Positions 1-8,927 of a stretch of DNA of 10,825 nt are shown piece after piece. Position 1 is the stretch's first letter. Each line of letters starts with the position of its first letter. The position numbers and the translations under genes are program-made. The notes under the pieces are model-generated. The model did not search any database. It was given only the letters and a program-made list of their open reading frames with translations, and had not been told where the DNA came from. The stretch is from Clostridiales bacterium (GTDB lineage Bacteria; Bacillota; Clostridia; Oscillospirales; Acutalibacteraceae), in NCBI GenBank assembly GCA_019418545.1, contig DYBQ01000080.1, positions 1 through 10,825 of the forward strand, written 5' to 3'.

Positions 1-95
1 CGGAGTTGAACGCAGAAATCAAGCGCATTGTGGCGCGGGAACAGATTCTGCGTGACGAGATTGATAAGATTATTGCGGAGATTGAGGCCGAATGA
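1..95 (+). CDS. hsdM: C-terminal end of probable HsdM, type I DNA methyltransferase subunit (partial)
   Basis: Only the last 30 codons plus TGA are present; the reading frame is open to the left edge. The visible residues are a charged helical tail rich in E, K, R and I (ELNAEIKRIVAREQIL, then RDEIDKIIAEIEAE). This kind of helix closes many HsdM proteins and packs against HsdS. The catalytic methyltransferase motifs lie outside the window, so the call rests on this tail and on the hsdS and hsdR genes downstream on the same strand. HsdM would methylate adenine at the site chosen by HsdS and is required for both modification and restriction. Its stop is 18 bp before the ATG of the next gene, so they are probably co-transcribed. 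Confidence 0.75.
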   Translation, partial: ELNAEIKRIVAREQILRDEIDKIIAEIEAE

Positions 96-113
96 AACAA
101 GGGGGGCTTGAGG

Positions 114-1005
114 ATGCGCGGCGATGCAGAAAGAAAATGCTTAGAGGCTGTGCAACGCTGTATTTTTATATCAAGTCCAGATAGAAAAGAAACAGCATAC
201 ACCGTTTCGGAAGATGAATTTTTAAAGAATCATTATCTTTACGCAAAACCCGTAGGACAAATATTTTTTGGAATGTCAGAAGATGATGTGATACATTTTG
301 AAAATCTTCTTCGGCTGGTAAAGCCGAATGATGCGCCGAGTGAATTTCCGGATTTTACGTCAGATAGAGGATTTGTTGAGCAGTTTCAAGTTACGTCATC
401 AGAGATTACAAAGCGAGCAGGCGCATTGCATAAAAAAGAATATGCCAAATTTCAAGAGGATGCGAACAAAAGGGAAAAGCAACTAATGGATGAAATGAAT
501 GAACATCCAGAATCGGGCAAAATAGAAACGCTAACGCAGGTTTTTACATATCCGCGCCATTCATATGAGTATTTCTGCACATCCTTTAAAAAGACGTGGG
601 AGCATCATGCAGAAAGCCTCGACCAATATGGAGGGTGTAAAGATATTGCGGTCTTTATGATTGAATATCAAGAACATACATTACATATGTGTGAGAATTT
701 TAGCGGACTGCAATTAAAGGAAAATATTTTCTATGGTGATTTGCTTAAAGGTAAACGTTATTCCTATTATCGGTTGAGTCGTGACAAAAAACTTTTGAAT
801 TATATTTATGGTTACAAAAGCATAATTGATTATGTGGTCATGGTGACAGATGACGAATTGCCAGAAATAATAAAGGTGGAAAATATTCCAGAATTATTAA
901 AATTAAATCCACATGGATTTTTAATTGAATCAGCAATGTATATGAGCGAAATGCACTATTTTTCTGGGATGAGCGTACATATAGATGAAAAAGATGGGGA
1001 GCCAA

Positions 1006-1013
<8 letters not shown>
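114..1013 (+). CDS. Unrecognised protein encoded inside the type I R-M operon, between hsdM and hsdS
   Basis: I do not recognise this 299-residue protein with confidence. I chose the ATG at 114 over the in-frame TTG at 108 because the AAGGGGGG ribosome site at 99-106 is correctly spaced only for the ATG. There is no signal peptide or membrane segment. A charged helical stretch (about residues 100-130, many K and E) could form a short coiled coil. Residues 78-95 (FPDF, then GFVEQFQVTSS) have the spacing of a PD...E nuclease core but no clear lysine partner, so a degenerate PD-(D/E)XK fold is only a guess. The segment near 174-186 (CKDIAVFMIEYQE) looks like a buried beta strand with acidic residues. 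The gene is visibly richer in A+T than hsdR, suggesting later acquisition. Its stop overlaps the hsdS start by 8 bp. Its place in the operon suggests an accessory or defence role, by context only. Confidence 0.85.
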
Positions 1014-2878
<1,865 letters not shown>

Positions 2879-2882
<4 letters not shown>

Positions 2883-5800
2883 GCACTTACAATGTAGTTG
2901 CCGCCAGCAACGAAAGTACCGTTGTAACAGAATACGAACCGCAAAGCAAACGCTCTGACGCTTACCAGAGCGAGGCCGCGCTGGAGCAGGCGTTTATCAG
3001 GATGCTGGAGGAGCAGGGCTATGCCTACCTCCCTATCCATGATAACGCTGACCTTGTGGCAAACCTGCGCCGTCAGCTGGAGATTCTGAACAATTATACC
3101 TTTACGGATAGGGAATGGGATAACTTCTTTAAGGATAAAATCGCCAACGCAAACGATGGCATCAAAGAAAAGACCCGCCGCATCCAAGAGGATAACATTC
3201 AAAATCTGACCCGCGAGGACGGCTCTACGGTCAATATCACGTTGCTGGATAAAAAGAACATCCACAACAACCGCTTGCAGGTCATTAACCAGTATGTGGA
3301 GAACGGCGGCAACTATGATAACCGCTATGATGTCACGATTCTGGTAAACGGTCTGCCGTTGGTTCATGTGGAATTGAAGCGGCGCGGTGTGCCCATCAAA
3401 GAGGCGTTCAACCAAATCAACCGTTACCAGCGGGACAGCTTTTGGGCTGGTAGCGGTCTGTATGAGTATGTACAGATTTTCGTTATCTCCAACGGCACGA
3501 ATACAAAATACTACTCCAACACGACCCGCGACAGCCATATTAAAGAGAGCGCCGGAACGACCCGAAAGAGCGGCAAAAAGACAAGCAACAGCTTTGAATT
3601 TACGTCCTTTTGGGCTGATGGGAAAAATCGCGTCATTCCTGACTTGGTGGACTTTACCCACACGTTCTTTGCCCGCCATACGCTGCTGAACATCCTGACG
3701 AAGTATTGCGTCTTTACGTCCGAAGACTTGCTGCTGGTGATGCGTCCGTACCAGATTGCGGCGACCGAGCGTATTTTGTCCCGCATTGAGGTTTCGACCA
3801 ACTACAAGCAGACGGGAACGCTGGCCGCAGGTGGGTACATCTGGCACACAACAGGCAGCGGCAAAACGCTGACCTCCTTCAAAACGGCGCAGCTGGCCTC
3901 TAACCTCCCCTACATTGATAAAGTTCTGTTCGTGGTAGACCGCAAGGATTTGGACTACCAGACCATGAAAGAATATGACCGCTTTGAAAAAGGGGCGGCC
4001 AACGGAAACACCTCCACGCAGGTGCTGCAACGCCAGCTGGAAGACCGGGATGCCAAGGGCAATCCGCATACTTATAAAATCATCATCACAACGATTCAAA
4101 AGCTGGCGTTGTTTGTCTCCCGCAATAAGGGACATGAGATTTTCCAAAAGCATGTTGTCTTGATTTTTGATGAGTGCCATCGCAGCCAGTTTGGCGATAT
4201 GCACGAGGACATCACAAAATATTTTAAGAACTATCACCTCTTTGGCTTTACAGGCACGCCGATTTTTGCGGCCAATGCCAGTACGCGCGGCAAACCTACG
4301 CTGAAAACCACCCCGCAGGCGTTTGGCGGTGAGCCTGATGCAAACGGCAAAAAAGTCTTGCCGCTACATACCTATACGATTGTTGACGCTATCAACGATA
4401 ACAACGTTCTGCCGTTCCGTATCGACTATGTGGATACGGTCAACCGCAAAGCAGGCATCGGCGATAAGCAGGTCAAGGCCATCGACACCGAAAAAGCACT
4501 TGCCGACCCGCGCCGTGTAAAGGAAATCGTCAAATATATCTTAGAGCATTTTGACCAGAAAACAAAACGCAACGGTAAGACGTATTCTTTCCGTGCGCTG
4601 CGCAACATTGAAGCAGTAGCCACCGATAAAACGCGCGGGCAGGTTGCAGAGGTCAAGGACAGCGTGCGACTGTCGGGCTTTAACTCCATCTTTGCGGTCA
4701 GCTCGATTGCGATGGCAAAGGCGTACTATCTGGAATTTAAGCGCCAGATGCAGGACTTGCCCGAAGCAAAGCGTCTGCGTGTGGCAACGATTTTCAGCTA
4801 CGCCCCCAACGAGGACGTGGAAGATGCCAACGGCCTGTTGGGCGAGGAAAACTCTGACGATACCAGCCAGCTTGATGCAAGCTCGCGCGACTTTTTGGAA
4901 TCCGCAATCAAGGATTATAATGCACTTTTTAAAACACATTATGATACCTCGGCCGACAGATTCCAGAACTATTATAAAGACCTTTCCCTGCGCATGAAAA
5001 ACCGCGAGGTTGACATCCTGATTGTCGTAAATATGTTCCTGACGGGCTTTGACGCTACCACGCTGAATACGCTCTGGGTGGATAAAAACCTTGTCATGCA
5101 CGGCTTGATACAGGCGTTCTCGCGCACGAACCGTATCCTGAACTCCGTAAAGACATACGGCAACATTGTCTGCTTCCGCAATCTGGAGGAGGAAACCAAC
5201 AAAGCCATTGCCTTGTTTGGTGACCGCAATGCGGGTAGTATCGTTCTGCTGAAAAACTATAAAGCCTATTACGATGGCTATGACGAGGACGGCAAACACC
5301 ACGATGGCTATGAAGACCTGATTGCCAAGCTGCAAGCAAAGTTCCCGCTGGGTCAGCCCATTATTGGCGAACAAAACCAAAAGGACTTTATCGCGCTGTT
5401 TGGCGCAATCCTGCGGCTGCGGAATATCCTTACCTCGTTTGACGACTTTGCGGGCAATGAACTGCTCTCCCCGCGCGATATGCAGGACTACCAGAGCAAC
5501 TATATTGACCTATACCAACAGCTGCGGCCTAAGAACCCCGATAAGGAAGTCATCAATGACGATATAGTTTTTGAAATGGAGCTTATCCGTCAGGTGGAAA
5601 TCAACATTGATTATATCCTTATGCTGGTTGCCAAGTATCACGATAGCAACTGCGAGGATAAAGAAATTCTTGTTGACATCCGCAAGGCCGTGGATTCCAG
5701 TATGCAGCTGCGCAGCAAGAAAGACCTGATTGAAAACTTTATCGCAACGGTCAATACGGCTACCAAGGTAGATGACGACTGGATAAAGTTCGTCACCGAG

Positions 5801-6034
5801 CAAAAGAAAACCGACCTTGATACACTTATCGCGGAGGAAAAGCTCAAGCCGGATGAAACGCGCAAGTTTGTGGATAACTCTTTCCGAGATGGCATATTAA
5901 AGACTACCGGCACAGATGTTGACCGCATCCTGCCGCCGGTCTCGCGCTTTGGCGGCGGCAACCGAGCGGCCAAAAAGGATGGCATTATTGCAAAATTGCA
6001 AGCGTTCTTTGACAAATACTTCGGGCTTGTGTAA
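2879..6034 (+). CDS. hsdR: HsdR, type I restriction endonuclease subunit (nuclease-translocase)
   Basis: This 1051-residue protein is the motor and nuclease of the type I complex; it pulls DNA using ATP and cuts away from the recognition site. The N-terminal PD-(D/E)XK nuclease shows D151 (in RYDVTILV) and E165-L-K167 (in VHVELKRRG). The superfamily 2 helicase motor shows Walker A GSGKT (326-330), the DECH box (431-434), FTGTP motif III (457-461) and motif VI QAFSRTNR (745-752). The C-terminal part (about 900-1051) should hold the helical domain that contacts HsdM/HsdS. The length is normal and all core residues are present, so the gene looks functional. The ATG overlaps the stop of the preceding frame and has AAGGAG at 2865-2870 with ideal spacing, so hsdR should be translated whatever the state of the GACA tract. 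It is richer in G+C than hsdS and the gene at 114. Confidence 0.98.
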
Positions 6035-6048
6035 TTCTTTTGACGCAC

Positions 6049-6077
6049 TTGCGTTCTGTGCAAAATTGTGGTATAAT
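6049..6077 (+). promoter_or_regulatory. Sigma-70-type promoter for the predicted RNA downstream of hsdR
   Basis: TTGCGT at 6049-6054 and a perfect TATAAT at 6072-6077 are separated by 17 bp, and TGG directly before the -10 gives an extended -10 element. Transcription would begin near 6083-6086. A short inverted repeat, ACGCA-ct-TGCGT (6043-6054), overlaps the -35 and could be a regulator site. No open frame with a ribosome site follows, so the likely product is RNA. Confidence 0.7.
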
Positions 6078-6083
6078 ATAAAT

Positions 6084-6239
6084 GTAAACTCGATAAGTGT
6101 ATAAAGACTTGTTGGGTGTCCGTTAATCTAAAACTGAATAATCATACTGAATGGTAAAGCTCTAAGGAGCCAGTACGAAAATTGCGACATTATCTCTACG
6201 GGGATAGTGTAAGCAGCGTTTGTACTGGCTCCTTTTTTT
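6084..6239 (+). ncRNA. Predicted small structured RNA of about 155 nt
   Basis: The unit is bounded by the promoter at 6049-6077 and an intrinsic terminator ending at 6239. The first 80 nt are A+T-rich with little clear pairing; they contain ACTGAAT twice, 14 nt apart. The 3' half is strongly folded. An outer stem of 13 Watson-Crick pairs (6164-6176 with 6222-6234) extends by about three more pairs. It encloses a 9-bp hairpin (6188-6196 with 6201-6209, including two G-U pairs) closed by a cUACGg tetraloop, an unusually stable RNA loop. No family is recognised. It could regulate something in trans, be a leader with attenuation for the region downstream, or form the 5' part of a longer RNA if the terminator is leaky. 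The exact 5' end is inferred from the promoter. Confidence 0.5.
6164..6239 (+). terminator. Intrinsic terminator with a tetraloop hairpin nested in its loop
   Basis: The arms AAGGAGCCAGTAC (6164-6176) and GTACTGGCTCCTT (6222-6234) pair perfectly and run into seven T residues (6233-6239). The 45-nt loop is much longer than usual and holds the cUACGg hairpin. An alternative GCTC/GAGC pairing (6159-6162 with 6167-6170) could compete with the 5' arm. It would end the RNA from 6084 and any read-through from hsdR. Confidence 0.75.
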
Positions 6240-6773
6240 GTACCTTGAAAACAAAATAACAAGCAGCATCGGCAACCCTAAGATGGCTGACAATCGCAAA
6301 ATGGTTGCAACATGTCAAGGCTCAACTTGCCGGAAGGCGCTAACTTCCGTTGCCGAGAAGAACGCTTACGGCAGTTTGGCGTTCAGTCTCCAGAACGAAA
6401 GGAACTTACCCACTGCCGCAACTTTACGGGACGGTCTGAACTTCTCCCGCAAGCAGTGCTTCACTTCGGCCAAAGGAAGGCCCTGCCCTCTGTAGAATGG
6501 TTACGGGAAAGCCGCAAACTTTTGGTGGTAAGGTAAGCATATTCAGCAAGCCAGAACGGCAAGACAAAGCGGTAACTACTACTTCGGCAGATTACTTATA
6601 GTTTCCTATTTGTCTCGCGGAGCGCGGAATCATAGGAGACAATAAGAGTTCTGCTGGTGATTCTTATTTATTCCTATCTTCCCCCGCAAGGCGCGAACTT
6701 ATATAGGAGCAAATAAGAGGCAACAAACTGACAGCAGAGATTCTGCGGGTTGGCTGTATGTTTCCCGCGACAT
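6240..6773 (+). other. Long non-coding segment with dense base-pairing potential; candidate large structured RNA
   Basis: No frame here has a plausible start, ribosome site or recognisable protein. Complementary segments are frequent: CGGAAG/CTTCCG (6331-6336, 6344-6349); TGCCG/CGGCA (6351-6355, 6369-6373); GAACGC/GCGTTC (6360-6365, 6379-6384), which interlocks with the previous pair as an H-type pseudoknot; CGGGA/TCCCG (6427-6431, 6445-6449); GGCC/GGCC (6468-6471, 6479-6482); TCCTAT/ATAGGA (6604-6609, 6632-6637); CTTATTT/AAATAAG with TCCTAT/ATAGGA (6663-6717); TCTGCTG/CAGCAGA (6650-6656, 6732-6738); GCGGG/CCCGC (6745-6749, 6764-6768). The orientation is inferred from the upstream promoter. 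Size and setting on mobile DNA recall the giant ornate RNAs ROOL and GOLLD, but I could not match a consensus. Some short pairings are expected by chance. Confidence 0.4.
6603..6719 (+). repeat. Two related hairpin modules, imperfect direct repeats
   Basis: Module A (6603-6648) and module B (6671-6719) both begin TTCCTAT and end in an ATAGGA-type arm followed by AATAAGAG. Each has a G+C-rich middle able to form a small inner stem (CGCG-gag-CGCG in A; CGC-aag-GCG in B). The flanking arms pair within each copy, so the shared feature is a hairpin as well as a sequence. The middles differ while pairing is kept, which favours an RNA structure over plain duplication. Confidence 0.55.
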
Positions 6774-6828
6774 TTCTTATTTTATCAATGATATTTCATG
6801 AAATGAATTAACATTGAATAGATAAGAA
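6774..6828. promoter_or_regulatory. 55-bp imperfect dyad centred on 6801, upstream of the RepL-like gene
   Basis: About 21 of 27 position pairs around base 6801 are complementary: TTCTTAT (6774-6780) with ATAAGAA (6822-6828), TCAATG (6785-6790) with CATTGA (6812-6817), and TTCAT (6795-6799) with ATGAA (6803-6807). A perfect 12-bp palindrome, ATTTCATGAAAT, lies near the centre (6793-6804). No T run follows, so it is not an ordinary terminator. It may be an operator, a replication-related binding site or the closing hairpin of the RNA region. Confidence 0.5.
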
Positions 6829-6893
6829 GAGAGACTTGGCATTTGTGAACGAAAGACTTGAAAAATATAGCGATATATAGCCGTATATTCTGC

Positions 6894-6911
6894 ATGGAAA
6901 TATATGGAAAT
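6894..6911 (+). repeat. Two ATGGAAAT direct repeats spaced 10 bp apart
   Basis: ATGGAAAT occurs at 6894-6901 and 6904-6911, one helical turn apart, 52-69 bp before the start of the RepL-like gene. An inverted pair ATATA-gccg-TATAT lies just upstream (6875-6888). Two short A+T-rich copies may be chance, but this position is typical for binding by an autoregulating replication protein. Confidence 0.3.
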
Positions 6912-6962
6912 GAAACAAAAAGTATCATGGAATCACCCCTTAAGTATCAAAGGAGTCATGTA

Positions 6963-7868
6963 ATGAAGAAACAAAATGTTGAAACGATTGTTCTGAAAAA
7001 CGCTAAAACTGGCGTGGCTGAGAAAATCCAGCACGAGTGTCACAACACTGGATACGGGACAAAGCACTTTTGGAAAGCCGATGCTAAGTTCTTTGAACTT
7101 CTTTCAAACTTTTCCGCTGCGGAAAGCAAGGTGTTGGCATACATCTTGCAGGAAACACAGCCGACGAAAAATAAATTCGTTGGGGCGTACAAAACGATAG
7201 CAAGAAAATTGAATTGCGATGTCGTAACAGTACGTAATACAGTGAAAAAGATGCAGGAAAGTGATATGCTGGCAAAGACTGAGGATGAAAGAGTTTGGAT
7301 GATAAATCCAAGGCTGCTTGTTAAAGGCGACATTTATGTGCAAGCACGGCTAATGTCAGAATATGACACTCTGCTTAACCGCCCGCTAAGTGATTTACTT
7401 ATAACGGATGGCGATGGCAATGACCCGTTATTTTTGCCGCGAGAATATTCGACACCAGAAAGCATAAGCAATGTGAAAATGAATTTTTTTAAAGTGTATG
7501 ATTCATTTTTTGGAGTTGTTTCCGGACTGGGCGGAGAGGAATCACTGGTGCTGGATTTTCTGGTATGTGCAATGCAGAGCGGTAACAATATGTACGTTGG
7601 AACAATGAAAAAGATTGCAGTAAATATCAATAGCTCGAAAGCCACCGTACAGAGAGCGATGGACTCCCTTGCGGATAAAGGGTTTGTGGCAATGCAACTT
7701 GATGGCGTTTGGCTGATTAACCCATCAATGGTTATCAAGGGAAATCGTAGTAAAGAAAAGGTACTGATGGATAAATTCATCTTGATTCAAAGGGAATACG
7801 ATGAGAAGAGAAAAGCACGTAAAAATAGTAAAAGAAAGGAGGCAGATAAGGAAAAAGCGGCAGCATAG
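6963..7868 (+). CDS. RepL-like protein with two winged-helix domains (possible plasmid replication or DNA-binding protein)
   Basis: The start is the ATG at 6963, with AAAGGAG at 6949-6955 and 7 bp spacing; an in-frame ATG at 6858 lacks a ribosome site. The 301-residue protein carries the same fold twice. Domain 1 (about 42-123) begins FFELLSNFSAAESKVLAYIL, has a helix-turn-helix near 74-100 and ends VWMINPRLLVKGD. Domain 2 (about 174-261) begins FFKVYDSFFGVVSGLGGEES, has its helix-turn-helix near 215-240 and ends VWLINPSMVIKGN. The INP...KG ending after a winged helix is typical of RepL-type Firmicutes plasmid replication proteins, which usually have one such domain. The tail (282-299) is very basic. 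It may initiate replication of a plasmid or element, or be a regulator of the non-coding region upstream. It converges on tniQ. Confidence 0.65.
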   Translation: MKKQNVETIVLKNAKTGVAEKIQHECHNTGYGTKHFWKADAKFFELLSNFSAAESKVLAYILQETQPTKNKFVGAYKTIARKLNCDVVTVRNTVKKMQESDMLAKTEDERVWMINPRLLVKGDIYVQARLMSEYDTLLNRPLSDLLITDGDGNDPLFLPREYSTPESISNVKMNFFKVYDSFFGVVSGLGGEESLVLDFLVCAMQSGNNMYVGTMKKIAVNINSSKATVQRAMDSLADKGFVAMQLDGVWLINPSMVIKGNRSKEKVLMDKFILIQREYDEKRKARKNSKRKEADKEKAAA

Positions 7869-7881
7869 ATATGCAGCTGCC
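7852..7881 (-). terminator. Probable terminator of the tnsB-tnsC-tniQ operon
   Basis: On the - strand GGCAGC (7881-7876) pairs with GCTGCC (7864-7859) across an 11-nt loop, and GC then TTTTT follows (7858-7852). It lies 33 bp after the tniQ stop. It overlaps the last codons of the convergent RepL-like gene. On the + strand the same stem has no T run, so it should act mainly on - strand transcripts. Confidence 0.55.
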
Positions 7882-7913
7882 ATTATAAACTATGGCCGAC
7901 AGAATCATTGCCC

Positions 7914-8927
7914 TTACTGTTTCACCCATCGCGCTACAGTTTTTGCATCCGTGCCGTACAGCTGCGCTATATGGTACATGCTGGCTCCTGATTGATACAT
8001 TGCTTTCATCTCGGCCTTATAGTCTGGCACGGCATCGGGTGCGTGCAGCAGGTCATGGAGAGACAGTCCCAGCAGAACGGCAAGTTGCAGAACATATCGC
8101 GGCGCAACGGACTTGTTGCATAGTGTGGCGTGCAGCTGCTTTGCGGATATGTCAGTCGCAGGAACATAACTGCCATATAGGTTTAAAAGTGCATTTTCGA
8201 TTTTGGTGGCGTATGTACGTCCCCCGGTCAGGGAGCGCCAGCCACGGGAACGTAATGCGAAGTCAAGGACAGCGTGGTAAACAGAACCGTCGCGATAATC
8301 AAAACTTGAATCTAAAGTATCATGCAATAATGAATCTAACGCCAGCAGACAGCCCGGTACGGGTTCTGCTGAATGTTTTTTTAGCTGCATAGTGAATGAT
8401 GCGGGAAATAGTTCTTGCTGTCGTGTGCTATTGTATGCGACATCGGTATCGACCAGCCAGCAGCGATGCTTGGTGCAAATTTGCATATCCGGCAGTTGGT
8501 GGCTGCGATGCCAATATGGCTCACCATATAGTTGCAAGTCCTCTTGATAGCAGACGGGGCAATAGCGCATTGCGGGGCAATGATTTCCGTTGGCCTGTGA
8601 AATGCCCATCCGATGTACAGCTAATGGATTGCCATTGACAACGTAGGCATAGGTGGAACGCTTACGCTGCGTAGGGAAAAACCGCGCGTAATAGGGATAA
8701 AATGTGTGCTGCATTACAACATCCTTTGCAGACAAGAACCCTTGCGGAAACTGTGCCAACAGCGTATTTATAGGCCCGCAGAGCATTAGACTGGGAGCAC
8801 AGAAATTATCCCCATATAGCTGCCGCAGGGTGTGCTTAGCACAGTAGTTGCCACTGTGAACATGGTAGCGGCAAATGACGCTGTACCAAAGTTCATCTGG
8901 GTACGGCGTGGGAAAGAAGCTAATCAT
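7914..8927 (-). CDS. tniQ: TniQ/TnsD-family transposon target-selection protein
   Basis: This 337-residue protein matches the TniQ family, which chooses or approaches the target site and recruits TnsC in Tn7-like transposition. The N terminus has the family's FFPTPYPDELWYSVICRYH segment (residues 4-22). A zinc-finger pattern follows: C123-P-V-C126 and C151-T-K-H154, with the family's HRSHQLP stretch between them. The C terminus (about 306-336) has a helix-turn-helix, EMKAMYQSGASMYHIAQLYG then TDAKTVARWVK, resembling resolvase-type DNA-binding ends. It is shorter than Tn7 TnsD (about 500 residues). The start is the ATG at 8927-8925, overlapping the tnsC stop (ATGA), with GAGG upstream, so translation is probably coupled. 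The helix-turn-helix suggests sequence-specific targeting, but the target cannot be inferred here. Confidence 0.9.
   Translation of the reverse strand: MISFFPTPYPDELWYSVICRYHVHSGNYCAKHTLRQLYGDNFCAPSLMLCGPINTLLAQFPQGFLSAKDVVMQHTFYPYYARFFPTQRKRSTYAYVVNGNPLAVHRMGISQANGNHCPAMRYCPVCYQEDLQLYGEPYWHRSHQLPDMQICTKHRCWLVDTDVAYNSTRQQELFPASFTMQLKKHSAEPVPGCLLALDSLLHDTLDSSFDYRDGSVYHAVLDFALRSRGWRSLTGGRTYATKIENALLNLYGSYVPATDISAKQLHATLCNKSVAPRYVLQLAVLLGLSLHDLLHAPDAVPDYKAEMKAMYQSGASMYHIAQLYGTDAKTVARWVKQ

Noticed and set aside
4541..5380. - strand frame of 279 codons opposite hsdR
   Set aside because: Shadow of hsdR with no ribosome site context or domain.
6040..6045. TTGACG as the -35 element of the promoter
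   Set aside because: It is 26 bp from the TATAAT, too far; TTGCGT at 6049 gives the ideal 17 bp.
6118..6160. TGTCCGTTAAT followed by ACTGAAT repeats as a Tn7-like transposon end
   Set aside because: TGT starts are common, the repeats are only 7 bp, and no matching inverted copy was found in the window. Not enough to call an end.
6220..6536. Two open frames of 91 and 74 codons (6220-6495 and 6312-6536) in the non-coding region
   Set aside because: One starts inside the terminator stem, neither has a ribosome site, they overlap in different frames, and the residues resemble no protein. The pairing potential explains the region better.
6240..6780. tRNA, tmRNA, RNase P RNA, 6S RNA, group I or group II intron
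   Set aside because: I looked for their conserved motifs and saw none that fit.
6240..6860. CRISPR array or tracrRNA-like guide for a CRISPR-associated transposon
   Set aside because: There are no regularly spaced identical repeats with unique spacers and no cas gene. The two modules at 6603-6719 are imperfect hairpins, not CRISPR repeats.
7892..8392. + strand frame of 166 codons opposite tniQ
   Set aside because: It overlaps the coding strand of a well-supported tniQ, and its own residues look like non-coding translation.
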